Part shown: piece by piece, positions 15,807 through 23,884 of the stretch
How the letters are laid out: each line of letters starts with the position of its first letter
How positions within the stretch are numbered: the first letter of the stretch is position 1
Origin: Planotetraspora thailandica
Lineage (GTDB): Bacteria; Actinomycetota; Actinomycetes; Streptosporangiales; Streptosporangiaceae
DNA length: 39,984 nucleotides
Direction of reading: 5' to 3'
NCBI RefSeq assembly: GCF_016863335.1
Contig: NZ_BOOR01000086.1
Coordinates: forward strand, 1-39,984
Made by a program: the position numbers and the translations under genes
Notes under the pieces: model-generated
What the model was told of the DNA's origin: nothing
Databases searched by the model: none
Seen by the model: the letters and a program-made list of their open reading frames with translations, nothing else

Positions 15807-16734
15807 TTCGGGCGTCTACATGTATGCGGTGGCCCGCGACGACTCCGACGCCGGCCCGGACCTGCGCGGCGTGCTCGACGTCCCGGTCCACAAGGTCAGT
15901 CGTGCGGGCCTGGCGGCGTACGTGAGCGAGGTTCCGCTCGACCAGTTCGGCGAGGAGCCGCTGACGCGCCTGCTGGAAGACCTCGACTGGGTCGGGGAGG
16001 TCGCCCGCGCGCACCACCGGGTGGTGGAGGCCGTGGCGGGCGCCGGCCCGGCCGCACCTGTGCGCCTGGTGACCGTGTACGGCGGTGAGGACCAGGTGTG
16101 CGACCTGCTCGAACGCAGGCACGACGATTTCGAGGAGGTGCTGACACGGGTCGGCGACCGGAAGGAGTGGGGCGTGAAGGCCTACGCCGATCCCGCCGCC
16201 CTGCAGAGGACCGCCGGCGGAGAGCCGGGCACGGAAACGGGTGCCGTGAGCGAGCGCCCGGGGACGGCATATCTGCAGCGTCGTAGCGCCGGCCTGCGTG
16301 ACCGGGACAGGCTGCGCAAACAGGCGGTCGCGTGGGCGGAGCGCCTGCACGCGGCCCTGTGCGAGGTCGCCGTGGCGGGCAGGAGGCACCGCCCACAGGA
16401 CCCGAGCCTGTCCGGACGCGACGACTGGATGGTCCTCAACGGCGCCTATCTCGTGGACGGGGGCCGGGAACGCGAACTCGCCGCCGTTGTGGCCGCCTTC
16501 GCCAAGATGTCCGCGCTCGCCGGCGGGGACGTGGGCGGGGGCAAGGAGGCGGCCCCGTGGCTGGACGTCGAGGTCACCGGCCCCTGGGCGCCGTACTCCT
16601 TCACGTCCCTGGAATTGGACCGTGACCACGTCAGGCCGGAGCAGGGCAGGCCGGAGCGCGGTGAACACGGCAGGCCGGAGCGCGGCGAGCCGCGCAGGGG
16701 TGAGGAGCGCAGGGGCGACGGGGGCGTGCGGTGA
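15799..16734 (+). CDS. gvpL: gas vesicle protein GvpL/GvpF (second copy)
   Basis: A 311-residue GvpL/F-family protein: GVYMYAVARDDSDAGPDLRG, LAAYVSEVPLDQFGEE, AHHRVVEAVAGAGPAAPVRL, WGVKAYADPAAL and a C-terminal MVLNGAYLVDGGRE with VTGPWAPYSFTSLE. These are the usual GvpL motifs. After the fold ends near residue 270 there is a tail of RPERGE-like repeats. The GTG start at 15799 sits inside gvpJ's last codons (8-bp overlap) after GGGGGAGGGG; longer frames upstream are rejected. It is a partner for GvpA-family subunits during assembly. Confidence 0.9.
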   Translation: MTDSGVYMYAVARDDSDAGPDLRGVLDVPVHKVSRAGLAAYVSEVPLDQFGEEPLTRLLEDLDWVGEVARAHHRVVEAVAGAGPAAPVRLVTVYGGEDQVCDLLERRHDDFEEVLTRVGDRKEWGVKAYADPAALQRTAGGEPGTETGAVSERPGTAYLQRRSAGLRDRDRLRKQAVAWAERLHAALCEVAVAGRRHRPQDPSLSGRDDWMVLNGAYLVDGGRERELAAVVAAFAKMSALAGGDVGGGKEAAPWLDVEVTGPWAPYSFTSLELDRDHVRPEQGRPERGEHGRPERGEPRRGEERRGDGGVR

Positions 16735-17030
16735 CGATCGAGCGCCCGGCGGCCCTTGAGAAGCGCGCCGGAGACGTTCCCCGGGGCGCAGCTCTGGCGG
16801 CCGAAGGCCGGCTGCCTGCGGAGCGGGTGGCCCTGGTCGACCTGCTCGACCGTCTGCTCGCCGGAGGCGTCGTCGTGACCGGCGATCTCGTGATCTCCAT
16901 CGCCGACATCGACCTGGTCCGCATTTCCCTGCGCGCGCTGATCGCGTCCGTGCGGACCGCCGGACCGCCGGCGACGAGCCCCTCTGAGCCGAGCCCGTGG
17001 GAGCCCGGCCCGTGGGAGTCCGGCCCGTGA
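16731..17030 (+). CDS. gvpS: GvpA-family minor protein GvpS
   Basis: A 99-residue GvpA-superfamily protein. Residues about 33-77 carry the core: ALVDLLDRLLAGGVVVTGDL and VISIADIDLVRISLRALIAS followed by a Val. It ends with a Pro/Ser/Trp-Glu rich stretch (PSPWEPGPWESGP). It matches the short GvpS found between gvpL and gvpK in actinobacterial operons. Its GTG start overlaps gvpL's stop by 4 bp. It is likely a minor shell or tip component. Confidence 0.85.
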   Translation: MTIERPAALEKRAGDVPRGAALAAEGRLPAERVALVDLLDRLLAGGVVVTGDLVISIADIDLVRISLRALIASVRTAGPPATSPSEPSPWEPGPWESGP

Positions 17031-17407
17031 GCCGTCCCGGCCCGCGCGCCGTCCGCCGCATCGACGTACGGCACGCGGCGGAGCGGCGCGGGTGGAGGGA
17101 CGGTGGTGGGGGGAGACACGGGGCCGGGCGGGCTGCCTGGCGCCTCAACACCGATCCCGAGGCGGTCGAGCGCGACCTCAGCCGGCTCGTCCTGACCCTC
17201 GTGGAGTTGCTGCGCCAGCTCGTAGAGCGTCAGTGCATCCGGCGGATGGGCCAGGGAGACCTGACCGACGACCAGATCGAGACGCTGGGCCTCACACTGA
17301 TGCGCCTGGAGGAGGCGATGACCGAGCTGTGCGACCGGTTCGGGTTGTCACCCGCAGACCTCAACCTCGACCTCGGCCCGCTCGGCACCCTTCTCCCCTC
17401 CGATTGA
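17027..17407 (+). CDS. gvpK: gas vesicle protein GvpK
   Basis: A protein of about 126 residues. The GvpK family core begins at LNTDPEAVERDLSRLVLTLV and continues with ELLRQLVERQCIRRMGQGDL, TDDQIETLGLTLMRLEEAM and LCDRFGLSPADLNLDLGPLG, all classical GvpK motifs. GvpK is an essential accessory assembly protein. The GTG at 17027 is chosen over the first possible start (16997) because it overlaps gvpS's stop as GTGA, the rule in this operon. The N-terminal 40 residues are Arg/Gly-rich and poorly conserved. It closes the operon; the next gene is convergent 2 bp away, with no room for a classical terminator. Confidence 0.9.
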   Translation: MSRPGPRAVRRIDVRHAAERRGWRDGGGGRHGAGRAAWRLNTDPEAVERDLSRLVLTLVELLRQLVERQCIRRMGQGDLTDDQIETLGLTLMRLEEAMTELCDRFGLSPADLNLDLGPLGTLLPSD

Positions 17408-17409
17408 GT

Positions 17410-18243
17410 TCAGGCGTCCTTGCCGTGCGCGGCGATCGACAGCGGCTCCCACTCGCGCCAGGTGGTGAGTCGCGACTCGTAGTCGGCGGTGGCGACCGCC
17501 AGCGGGCCGTCGCCGAAGAAGACCCGCAGCGGGGGCCGCTCCGCGTCGACGATCTTGAGGATGGCGTCCCTGGTCGCCTCCGGCCTGCCCATGGAGGCGA
17601 TCCGGCGTGCGCGCTGCTCGGCGGCGCGTGCCCTGCTCTCCTCGTACGCGGGCAGCGGGGTGGCGTGGCTTGCGGACGAGCCGGCCCAGTCGGTGGAGTA
17701 GGCGGCCGGCTCGACCAGGGTCACGGCGATGCCGAACAGGGAGACTTCCTGGGCCAGCGCCTGGCTGAGCCCTTCCAGCGCCCACTTGGAGGCGTTGTAC
17801 ATGCCGACGTTGGGGAAGGCCGAGATCCCGCCGATGGACGACACCTGGATGATGTGGCCGCCGCCCTGTTCCCGCAGGTACGGCAGGGCCGCCTGCGTCA
17901 CCCACAGGGCTCCGAACAGGTTCGTCTCGATCTGCGCCCTGGCCTCGTCCTCGCTGATCTCCTCGATCATGCCGAACTGGCCGTAACCGGCGTTGTTGAC
18001 CACGATGTCGAGCCGGCCGAAGTGGGCATGGGCCTGCTTGACCGTGGCGTACACGGCCTCGCGGTCGGTGACGTCCAGGGGGAGCGCCAGCACGGCGTCG
18101 CCGTACTTCGCGACGAGGTCGTCCAGGGAGGAGGTGTCGCGGGCGGTCGCCGCCACCTTGTCGCCGCGGTCGAGCGCGGCGACGGCCCATTCGCGGCCGA
18201 ACCCGCGCGAGCTGCCGGTGATGAACCAGATCTTGGATGCCAT
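17410..18243 (-). CDS. short-chain dehydrogenase/reductase
   Basis: A 277-residue classical SDR: TGSSRGFGREWAVAAL (NADP-binding Rossmann motif, residues 9-24), LDVTDREAV, NNAGYGQFG near 85, catalytic Ser in VSSIGG and Tyr-x3-Lys in YNASKWALEGLSQALA. The Arg after TGSS and the RD at 35-36 favour NADP(H). It is convergent with gvpK and unlikely to be part of gas vesicle function. A perfect TGAACGTTCA palindrome lies about 75 bp before its start, suggesting control by a TetR-family repressor encoded elsewhere. Confidence 0.88.
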   Translation of the reverse strand: MASKIWFITGSSRGFGREWAVAALDRGDKVAATARDTSSLDDLVAKYGDAVLALPLDVTDREAVYATVKQAHAHFGRLDIVVNNAGYGQFGMIEEISEDEARAQIETNLFGALWVTQAALPYLREQGGGHIIQVSSIGGISAFPNVGMYNASKWALEGLSQALAQEVSLFGIAVTLVEPAAYSTDWAGSSASHATPLPAYEESRARAAEQRARRIASMGRPEATRDAILKIVDAERPPLRVFFGDGPLAVATADYESRLTTWREWEPLSIAAHGKDA

Positions 18244-18317
18244 GGGAAGACTTCCCTTCGATGGCGCGCGGGCGGCCGATCGGGGGACGGCCGGACAGCG
18301 TGCCCGCCTAGGTGAAC

Positions 18318-18327
18318 TGAACGTTCA
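18318..18327. promoter_or_regulatory. TGAACGTTCA palindrome, TetR-type operator candidate
   Basis: A perfect 10-bp palindrome, within AACTGAACGTTCATTAC, lies between the SDR (start 18243, minus) and the GNAT-AAA gene (start 18450, plus). TetR-family repressors often bind sequences built around ACTGAACGTTCAGT, commonly in front of SDR genes. No tetR gene is present within the window. Confidence 0.5.
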
Positions 18328-18449
18328 TTACAGTAGTTCTCCCCGTCCGGGCGTGGCAAATGCCAGAGTCCGCGCGAGCTTTTGGGTTATTCCTGCGAAT
18401 ATGTGCCGTTTTGGGCGGTAGCAAGCCGGGAACGGGGCCTCCAGGAGTG

Positions 18450-19742
18450 ATGGCTTTGGCCCCATGGCATATTCGTGATCTTCAAGAAGGCGACTTCGAC
18501 CAGATGATCCGGTTGCTCGAAGAGTGCCGGGACACCACCGCCGAGCCCGTGGTCACCCTGGCCGAGGCGGTCGGCGCCATGCGCGGCGGCATGCCGGTGG
18601 TCGTGGCCGCCGTCGGATGCCAGGTCGTCGCCGCCGCGGTCTCCGTGGCCGACGGAGACCGCGCCTGGGTGCTGCGCATGGCCATCGACGGCGAATGGCG
18701 TCACCACGGCATCGGCTCCGGCCTGCTGGCCGCCCTGGAGGAGCGCCTGGCCAAGCGGCGGGTGCGCCGCATCGGGGCGTTGTCGCCCCCACACGAGATC
18801 GGGGAGTCCGCCTTCCTCAACTCGGGCTACACGAGCCGACCCGACATCGTCTACTTCGAGAAGGTTCTGCCGCTCGCCCCGGCGGAGGCCACCATCCTCG
18901 ACCAGATCGGCGGCACCGTCCCCGAGACGGGACTGTGGGAGCGGATCGCCGGAATGGAGACGGAGAAGGCCGTCATCGAGCGGCGGCTGGTGATGCCGCT
19001 GGAGCACCGTGACGTCGCCGATCTTTACGGCCTGGATCCACCGCGTGCGGTCATGCTGTTCGGCCCGCCGGGCACCGGCAAGACCACGTTCGCGCGGGCG
19101 GTCGCCTCCCGCCTCAGGTGGCCGTTCGTCGAGGTCTTCCCCTACCAGCTCGCCGCCGATCCGCACGGCGTGGCCGCGGCGCTGCGGCAGCTGTTCTCCC
19201 GGGTCGACCATCTCGACCAGGTCGTGCTGTTCTTCGACGAGGCCGAGGAGATCGCCTCGCAGCGGCGCGACCCCACCTCGCTCACCCACCGGATCACCAA
19301 CGAGCTGCTCAAGCTCATCCCGGTGTTCCGCCGCCGCGACCGGCGGCTGCTCGTCTGCGCGACCAATTCGGTGCGCAGCATGGACCCGGCGTTCCTGCGC
19401 CCGGGCCGGTTCGACTACCTCATCCCGGTAGGCCCGCCGGACGTCGGTGCGCGCCGGGCCATCTGGGCCCGCTACATCGGTGCCGCACGCCTGCCTCACG
19501 TCGATCTCGACGCCCTCGTGGAGGCCAGCGCTCGATTCACTCCGGCCGACATCGAATACGCGGCGCGCACGGCCGCGCAGACGGCATTCGAACGGCATCT
19601 GCGTGAGGGGGACGGCGGCCGCCTGGAGGACGGGCAGGTCACCCGCGACTACCTCGACGCGATCGCGAACACCCGGACCTCCCTGACGGAGGAGGACATC
19701 AAGGCCTTTGGCGACGACCTTCAGACGTCGGCGCGCGTCTGA
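18450..19742 (+). CDS. GNAT acetyltransferase-AAA+ ATPase fusion
   Basis: A 430-residue two-domain protein. Residues about 6-140 are a GNAT N-acetyltransferase: IRDLQEGDFDQMIRLLEE, VLRMAIDGEWRHHGIGSGLL (the acetyl-CoA RxxGxG motif at 84-89), and ESAFLNSGYTSR. Residues about 165-400 are an AAA+ ATPase of the FtsH/Cdc48-like type: Walker A GPPGTGKT (205-212), Walker B VVLFFDEAEEIA (D263, E264), sensor-1 LVCATNS (N306), and the arginine-finger region FLRPGRFD (R317, R320). There is no membrane helix or protease domain. It could remodel and acetylate a protein client. It lies one gene beyond the gvp operon, which lacks the AAA protein GvpN. ATG 18450 has AGGAG close upstream; a longer frame to 18360 is less likely. 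Confidence 0.85.
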   Translation: MALAPWHIRDLQEGDFDQMIRLLEECRDTTAEPVVTLAEAVGAMRGGMPVVVAAVGCQVVAAAVSVADGDRAWVLRMAIDGEWRHHGIGSGLLAALEERLAKRRVRRIGALSPPHEIGESAFLNSGYTSRPDIVYFEKVLPLAPAEATILDQIGGTVPETGLWERIAGMETEKAVIERRLVMPLEHRDVADLYGLDPPRAVMLFGPPGTGKTTFARAVASRLRWPFVEVFPYQLAADPHGVAAALRQLFSRVDHLDQVVLFFDEAEEIASQRRDPTSLTHRITNELLKLIPVFRRRDRRLLVCATNSVRSMDPAFLRPGRFDYLIPVGPPDVGARRAIWARYIGAARLPHVDLDALVEASARFTPADIEYAARTAAQTAFERHLREGDGGRLEDGQVTRDYLDAIANTRTSLTEEDIKAFGDDLQTSARV

Positions 19743-19749
19743 TCCGCGT

Positions 19750-21075
19750 TCATCCGAGCCGGACCGTCACGACGGTGCCCCGCCCCAGGGCGGACGCGAG
19801 GGAGACCGTCCCCCTGTGCGCGACGGCGATGGCCTGCACGATCGCCAGGCCGAGACCCGAGCCCGCACCGTGGAAACGGTCGAACGCTCGGGCCGCGTCC
19901 TCCTCCGGCATGCCCGGACCGTCGTCGGCCACCTCGATCGTGCACGGGGCGGCCAGCCGTACGAGCACGGAGGTGCCTGCCGGCGTGTGCGCCTTCACGT
20001 TGGTGAGCAGGTTGACCAGGACCTGCCTGATCCTGGCCTCGTCCACCGCCCATTCCAGGGAGGGGGGCGACTCGATGCGCACCGGGTAGGCCGCGTTTAG
20101 CGCGGTGAAGTCGTCCACCACCTCGGCGGTCAGCGGCACCAGGTCGACGGTCGCCACCGACAACGACGCACCGCGGTCCAGCCGGGCGAGCTCCAGCAAC
20201 TCGGTCACCAGGTGTGTGATGCGGGCGGACTCGTTCTCGATTCTGAGCATCACCTGCGGCACGTCCTCGTCGGGAATCGCGCCCTTGCGGTACAGCTCGG
20301 CGTAGCCGTGGATCGTGGTCAGCGGCGTGCGCAGCTCGTGCGAGGCGTCTGCCGCGAACCTGCGCAGCCGTTCCTCCGAGGCGTGGCGGGCCGCGAACGC
20401 CTGCTGGATCTGGGACAACATCAGGTTGACCGCCCTGCCCAGCCGTCCGGCCTCCGTGGGCCCTTCCGGCATGCGCGTCGACAGGTCGCCTCCCGCCGCC
20501 ACACGCTGGGCGGTGTCGGCCATCCGCGCCAGGGGGGCCAGGCCGCCCCTGATCAGCCACCGGCCGAACACCGCCAGCAGCGCGATGAGCACGCCTCCGG
20601 TGACGAGCTCGGTGACCAGCAAACGTGTGACGGTCGTCCTGATCTCGTCGAGCGGCACGGCGATCACCACCAGCCGGTCGCCGACGGCCATCCGCGCCGC
20701 CGCAGCCCGCAGCCGCGGGCCGAGGTCGAACGCCTTTCCCGCGTCCGCATGGGCGCCGAGCCGCTCGGCTCCCACCTCCTGCAGCAGCCCGGGCACGGCG
20801 GCGGCCTGGGGGTCGTCCCCGCCGACCAGCCGCGCCCGCCCGGTGCCGGCGTTGAGCGTCGCCGCCGCATAGGTGGAGCCCGCCTGGACGACGGCGATGC
20901 CGGACGCCCTGGCCAGCCGTACGGCGGCGCCCGCGGCCGCCGTCTCCAGCGAGGCGTCCATGCGCTGAATCATGTGGTTGCGCAACATCAGCATGCTGAC
21001 CAGCGACAACACGGCCAGTCCGAGCGCGGTGACACCGAGCAGACCGGCCAGCAGCCGGCCCCGCAGCGTGGTCAC
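19750..21075 (-). CDS. sensor histidine kinase
   Basis: A 441-residue membrane kinase. Helices at about 8-30 and 160-182 flank an extracellular domain of about 130 residues. HAMP follows (LAPLARMADTAQRVAAGGDL), then the H-box RRFAADASHELRTPLTTIHG, N-box VLVNLLTNVKAHTPAG, G1 VADDGPGMP, F-box AFDRFHGAGSG and G2 GSGLGLAIVQAIA. It resembles the TrcS/MprB-like group and pairs with the OmpR-type regulator encoded directly upstream. The GTG start (21075) overlaps the regulator's TGA by 4 bp; an extended frame to 21201 would run through the regulator gene and is rejected. It is convergent with the GNAT-AAA gene, 7 bp apart. Confidence 0.93.
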   Translation of the reverse strand: MTTLRGRLLAGLLGVTALGLAVLSLVSMLMLRNHMIQRMDASLETAAAGAAVRLARASGIAVVQAGSTYAAATLNAGTGRARLVGGDDPQAAAVPGLLQEVGAERLGAHADAGKAFDLGPRLRAAAARMAVGDRLVVIAVPLDEIRTTVTRLLVTELVTGGVLIALLAVFGRWLIRGGLAPLARMADTAQRVAAGGDLSTRMPEGPTEAGRLGRAVNLMLSQIQQAFAARHASEERLRRFAADASHELRTPLTTIHGYAELYRKGAIPDEDVPQVMLRIENESARITHLVTELLELARLDRGASLSVATVDLVPLTAEVVDDFTALNAAYPVRIESPPSLEWAVDEARIRQVLVNLLTNVKAHTPAGTSVLVRLAAPCTIEVADDGPGMPEEDAARAFDRFHGAGSGLGLAIVQAIAVAHRGTVSLASALGRGTVVTVRLG

Positions 21076-21749
21076 GGCGTTCTGAGGGCGTAGCCGACGC
21101 CCCGCTGGGTGTGGATCAGCGGAGGGCCGAGCGGGTCGAGCTTGCGGCGCAGGTAGGAGATGTAGGTCTCGACGACCTGCGACTGCGTGCCGAATCCCCA
21201 CACGTGCTCCAGCAGCTGCGCCTTGGTCACCACCTGGTTGCGGTGGCGCATGAGGAACGCCAGCAGCCGGAACTCGGTCGGCGACAGCTCGACCCGCACC
21301 CCGCCCCGCCGCACCTCCCAGCCGGCTTCGTCCAGCTCCAGGTCGGCGACGCGCAGCACCTCGTCCCTGGCGGTGGCGCGCCCGCCCCGCCGCAGCACCG
21401 CCCGCGCCCGGGCGACCAGGGCGTCCACGGAGAAGGGCTTGGTGACGTAGTCGTCCCCGCCCAGCGTGAGGCCGCGCACCGTGTCCGCCGGCGTGTCCTT
21501 GGCGGTGAGGAAGATGATCGGCACGTCCCGGCCCGCCGCGCGCAGCCTGCGGCAGACCTCGAAACCGTCCACGTCCGGCAGCATGACGTCGAGCACGACC
21601 AGGTCGAACTCGCCGGTCGCGGCGAGGTCGAGGGCTTCGCCGCCGCCGCCCGCGCCGGTCACCGAGAACCCGTGGAATCGCAGCGCGATGCCGACCAGGT
21701 CGCGGATGTTCGGCTCATCGTCGACGACGAGGACCCTCGGCTCGCTCAT
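21072..21749 (-). CDS. OmpR-family response regulator
   Basis: A 225-residue two-domain regulator. The receiver has the acidic pair in VLVVDDEPNIRDLV (D10, D11), phospho-acceptor Asp in LVVLDVMLPDVDGFE (about D53), Thr in FLTAKD and Lys in YVTKPFS. The C-terminal winged helix has LSPTEFRLLAFLMRHRNQVV, TKAQLLEHVWGF, ETYISYLRRKLD and HTQRGVGYALR. It is transcribed before the kinase gene with a 4-bp overlap. The likely target is itself and possibly the exported DUF5666-like protein next upstream on the same strand. Confidence 0.95.
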   Translation of the reverse strand: MSEPRVLVVDDEPNIRDLVGIALRFHGFSVTGAGGGGEALDLAATGEFDLVVLDVMLPDVDGFEVCRRLRAAGRDVPIIFLTAKDTPADTVRGLTLGGDDYVTKPFSVDALVARARAVLRRGGRATARDEVLRVADLELDEAGWEVRRGGVRVELSPTEFRLLAFLMRHRNQVVTKAQLLEHVWGFGTQSQVVETYISYLRRKLDPLGPPLIHTQRGVGYALRTP

Positions 21750-21777
21750 AGTGGCATCAAGTGTGCCTTAGTTGCCC

Positions 21778-22287
21778 TTAGTTGGCCTTGTCTGACTTCT
21801 TGGGTGCGTTCACGATCGCCGACGTACGGGTGTCGCCGGTCCGGGTGCCCACCACGAGCACCTTGTCGCCGGTCGCCAGCGTGGCGGCGCCGGCCTTCTG
21901 GCCGGCCTTGCGCACCCGGGTGCCGTTGCCGATCTTCCACGTCCAGGACGTGCCGTCGGCGCTCTTCACCGTGATCGAGCCGGACGAGGCCGAGGTGACG
22001 TCGCCCCGCTGCCAGGCCCGTACGGCGAAGCCGCCCTTGGTGCGGACCGTCGCCTCCCCGTGCACGCCGCCCTTGCGCGCCAGCACCCGCAACCGGGGCC
22101 GCACGGCTTCCTTCCCGGCGGCCTTCCCCGCAGTGGGTCCGTCGGTCGGGGTCTTGGCCATCATCGCGGCGCTGAGGGACACGTCGGTGCTGTGCCGTCC
22201 GGCGACGGCGACTCCGCCGACGATGCCCAGCGCGAGCGCCCCCGCCACGGAACCGGCGACGACGATGCGGTTTGCCTGCTTGTTCAT
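21778..22287 (-). CDS. exported DUF5666-like protein
   Basis: A 169-residue protein with an N-terminal signal or anchor helix (RIVVAGSVAGALALGIVGGV). The mature part contains GSITVKSADGTSWTWKIGNG followed by ATLATGDKVLVVGTRTGDTR, the strand pattern of the DUF5666 (OB-like) domain. Its function is unknown. It is located 28 bp before the response-regulator gene on the same strand, so it may be co-transcribed with the two-component system or be its target. The start ATG 22287 is supported by the signal peptide; the frame extends to 22500 without sense. Confidence 0.75.
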   Translation of the reverse strand: MNKQANRIVVAGSVAGALALGIVGGVAVAGRHSTDVSLSAAMMAKTPTDGPTAGKAAGKEAVRPRLRVLARKGGVHGEATVRTKGGFAVRAWQRGDVTSASSGSITVKSADGTSWTWKIGNGTRVRKAGQKAGAATLATGDKVLVVGTRTGDTRTSAIVNAPKKSDKAN

Positions 22288-22360
22288 GCCACCCAGGACA
22301 CCGCCCCGCAGTGGGGAAGCCCGGGGAGAATTCTGAGAGTTCTCTGAGAAACCCCCTCGT

Positions 22361-22753
22361 TCAGGAACAGGCAGCCGTGATGTGCGCGAGAGCCTTCTGC
22401 ACGTCGCCCGTGGGATCGGTGAGGTCCCGCGTCGTGGCCGGGGCCGTGCGGGAGAACTCGTAGAGGGCCTGGAGGAGGTCGGGGGAGGGCTCGCCCTCAA
22501 CGTTCTCCGCCCGGCCCGACGTCAGGTCCTCGGCCATCGCGGTCATGCCGAGCCAGATGGGCAGGGAGTCGTCGGGGGCCCGGAAGACGATCGTCTTCGC
22601 GTCGTCGCGGATCGAGGTCTGGACATGCGCGACGAGGGCGTGAGCGGCCTCGCAGGGGGTCCGGGCCGTGGTGCGTGTGGTGGCGTAGACGCCTCCCGCA
22701 GCCGACGCGACGAGGGCGGCGGCGGCGACGGTCACGATCGTTCGGCGACGCAT
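22361..22753 (-). CDS. small exported protein of unknown function
   Basis: A 130-residue protein with a clear N-terminal export signal (MRRRTIVTVAAAALVASAAG) and a mostly helical mature part. Two cysteines (in RTPCEAAHALV near the start and AACS at the end) could form a disulfide. I recognise no family. AAGGA precedes the ATG at a good distance. The same strand and proximity suggest it may share transcription with the DUF5666-like gene 73 bp downstream. Confidence 0.6.
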   Translation of the reverse strand: MRRRTIVTVAAAALVASAAGGVYATTRTTARTPCEAAHALVAHVQTSIRDDAKTIVFRAPDDSLPIWLGMTAMAEDLTSGRAENVEGEPSPDLLQALYEFSRTAPATTRDLTDPTGDVQKALAHITAACS

Positions 22754-22907
22754 CCGTATCCTTTTTTGATCACCGAGATTAGGGGTTTCACGGCGGGTGA
22801 TCCCAGCCCCGGTGTACGGAAGTCGTCCGCGGTAGAAGATCTCTCCACCCTGCGACTTCTCCCGATTTTTCTTCTGTTTTTCTTCTCCGCCACGCCCGAG
22901 GGGCGGG

Positions 22908-23738
22908 TCACCGGGTGAAGTCGTAGCGCAGCAGCACGCCGGCCCATCGCAGCGGCGGGATCAGGCGCATCGCGCGCACGGCCAGCCGCACGTCCCAGGG
23001 CAGCTTCTCCACCCCCGGAAGGTCGGCGGCGGGCAACGCCGTGACGAGCCTGATTCGCGGATCCCACTGCTCGATCCGGTGGGGGTCGTCCAGCGCCCAG
23101 GTGAACGTGGCGCCGACGGCCTGGACGGGACGGGTGAACCGCTGCAGCCGGGTGCCGAGCGGGCTGATCGCGTCGAAGATGAGCCGGCCGGAGGGGAACC
23201 GGTCGACGATCTCGCTGAACAGATTCCGGATGTCGCTCTCCGACAGGTACATCAGCAGGCCCTCCGCGATCACGAGGGCCGGCCGGTCGGCGGGGATCTC
23301 CTCCAGCCACCGTGGGTCGGTCACCGACGAGCCGATCATCCGGTAGCCCTCCGGGGATGGGTACAGGGCGCGGCGCACGTCGATCACGTCGGGATAGTCC
23401 AGGTCGAACCAACGGACGCCGGGGGGCGGTCCGAGCCGGAACGCCCTGCTGTCCAGGCCGCAGCCGAGATAGAGCACCGTGGCGTCCGGACGGGAGGTGA
23501 GGAACTCGCGCGCCCACTGGTCGAGCTGCCTGGCCCTCATGGCCACGCTCAGCGTCTCACCCCGGCGCATCCGAAACCGGTCGAAGTCGTAGTCGATCCG
23601 GCTCATCAGGTCTGCCGCGGCCGTGTCGCCCAGGATCGGGTCGTCGGCCATGCTGTCGTGGGCCCTGCCGTACAGGGTGGCCAGAAGGGTGGCCTTCTCG
23701 CCGGTGAACTGAACGGTGAAGTGTTTGTCGACGCTCAT
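22908..23738 (-). CDS. class I SAM-dependent methyltransferase (Ppm1/LCMT-like)
   Basis: A 276-residue methyltransferase of the leucine carboxyl methyltransferase-like (PF04072) family common in actinobacteria. The N-terminal FTGEKATLLATLYGRAHDSM and DPILGD, the SAM-binding motif VLYLGCGLDSRAFRLG near residue 88, FDLDYPDVIDVRR, and ALVIAEGLLMYLSESDIRN are diagnostic. Members methylate carboxylates or polyketide- and siderophore-type acceptors; the acceptor is not predictable here. It is divergent from the DUF3147 pair. On the minus strand a polypurine run (about 22857-22890) separates it from the next gene. Confidence 0.85.
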   Translation of the reverse strand: MSVDKHFTVQFTGEKATLLATLYGRAHDSMADDPILGDTAAADLMSRIDYDFDRFRMRRGETLSVAMRARQLDQWAREFLTSRPDATVLYLGCGLDSRAFRLGPPPGVRWFDLDYPDVIDVRRALYPSPEGYRMIGSSVTDPRWLEEIPADRPALVIAEGLLMYLSESDIRNLFSEIVDRFPSGRLIFDAISPLGTRLQRFTRPVQAVGATFTWALDDPHRIEQWDPRIRLVTALPAADLPGVEKLPWDVRLAVRAMRLIPPLRWAGVLLRYDFTR

Positions 23739-23884
23739 CCCTGCACGTCCCGTCGCTACGCGCCCTCCCTTCCCTGCTCGCGTACCCGCTCATCCCAACG
23801 TCACTCCGCCGCGCCTTGATTGGGGCAGGTCGCGGGCGGCAATGCCATCTCCATGGCCGGCATGGCCGGGGGAAGGAGTGGGCC

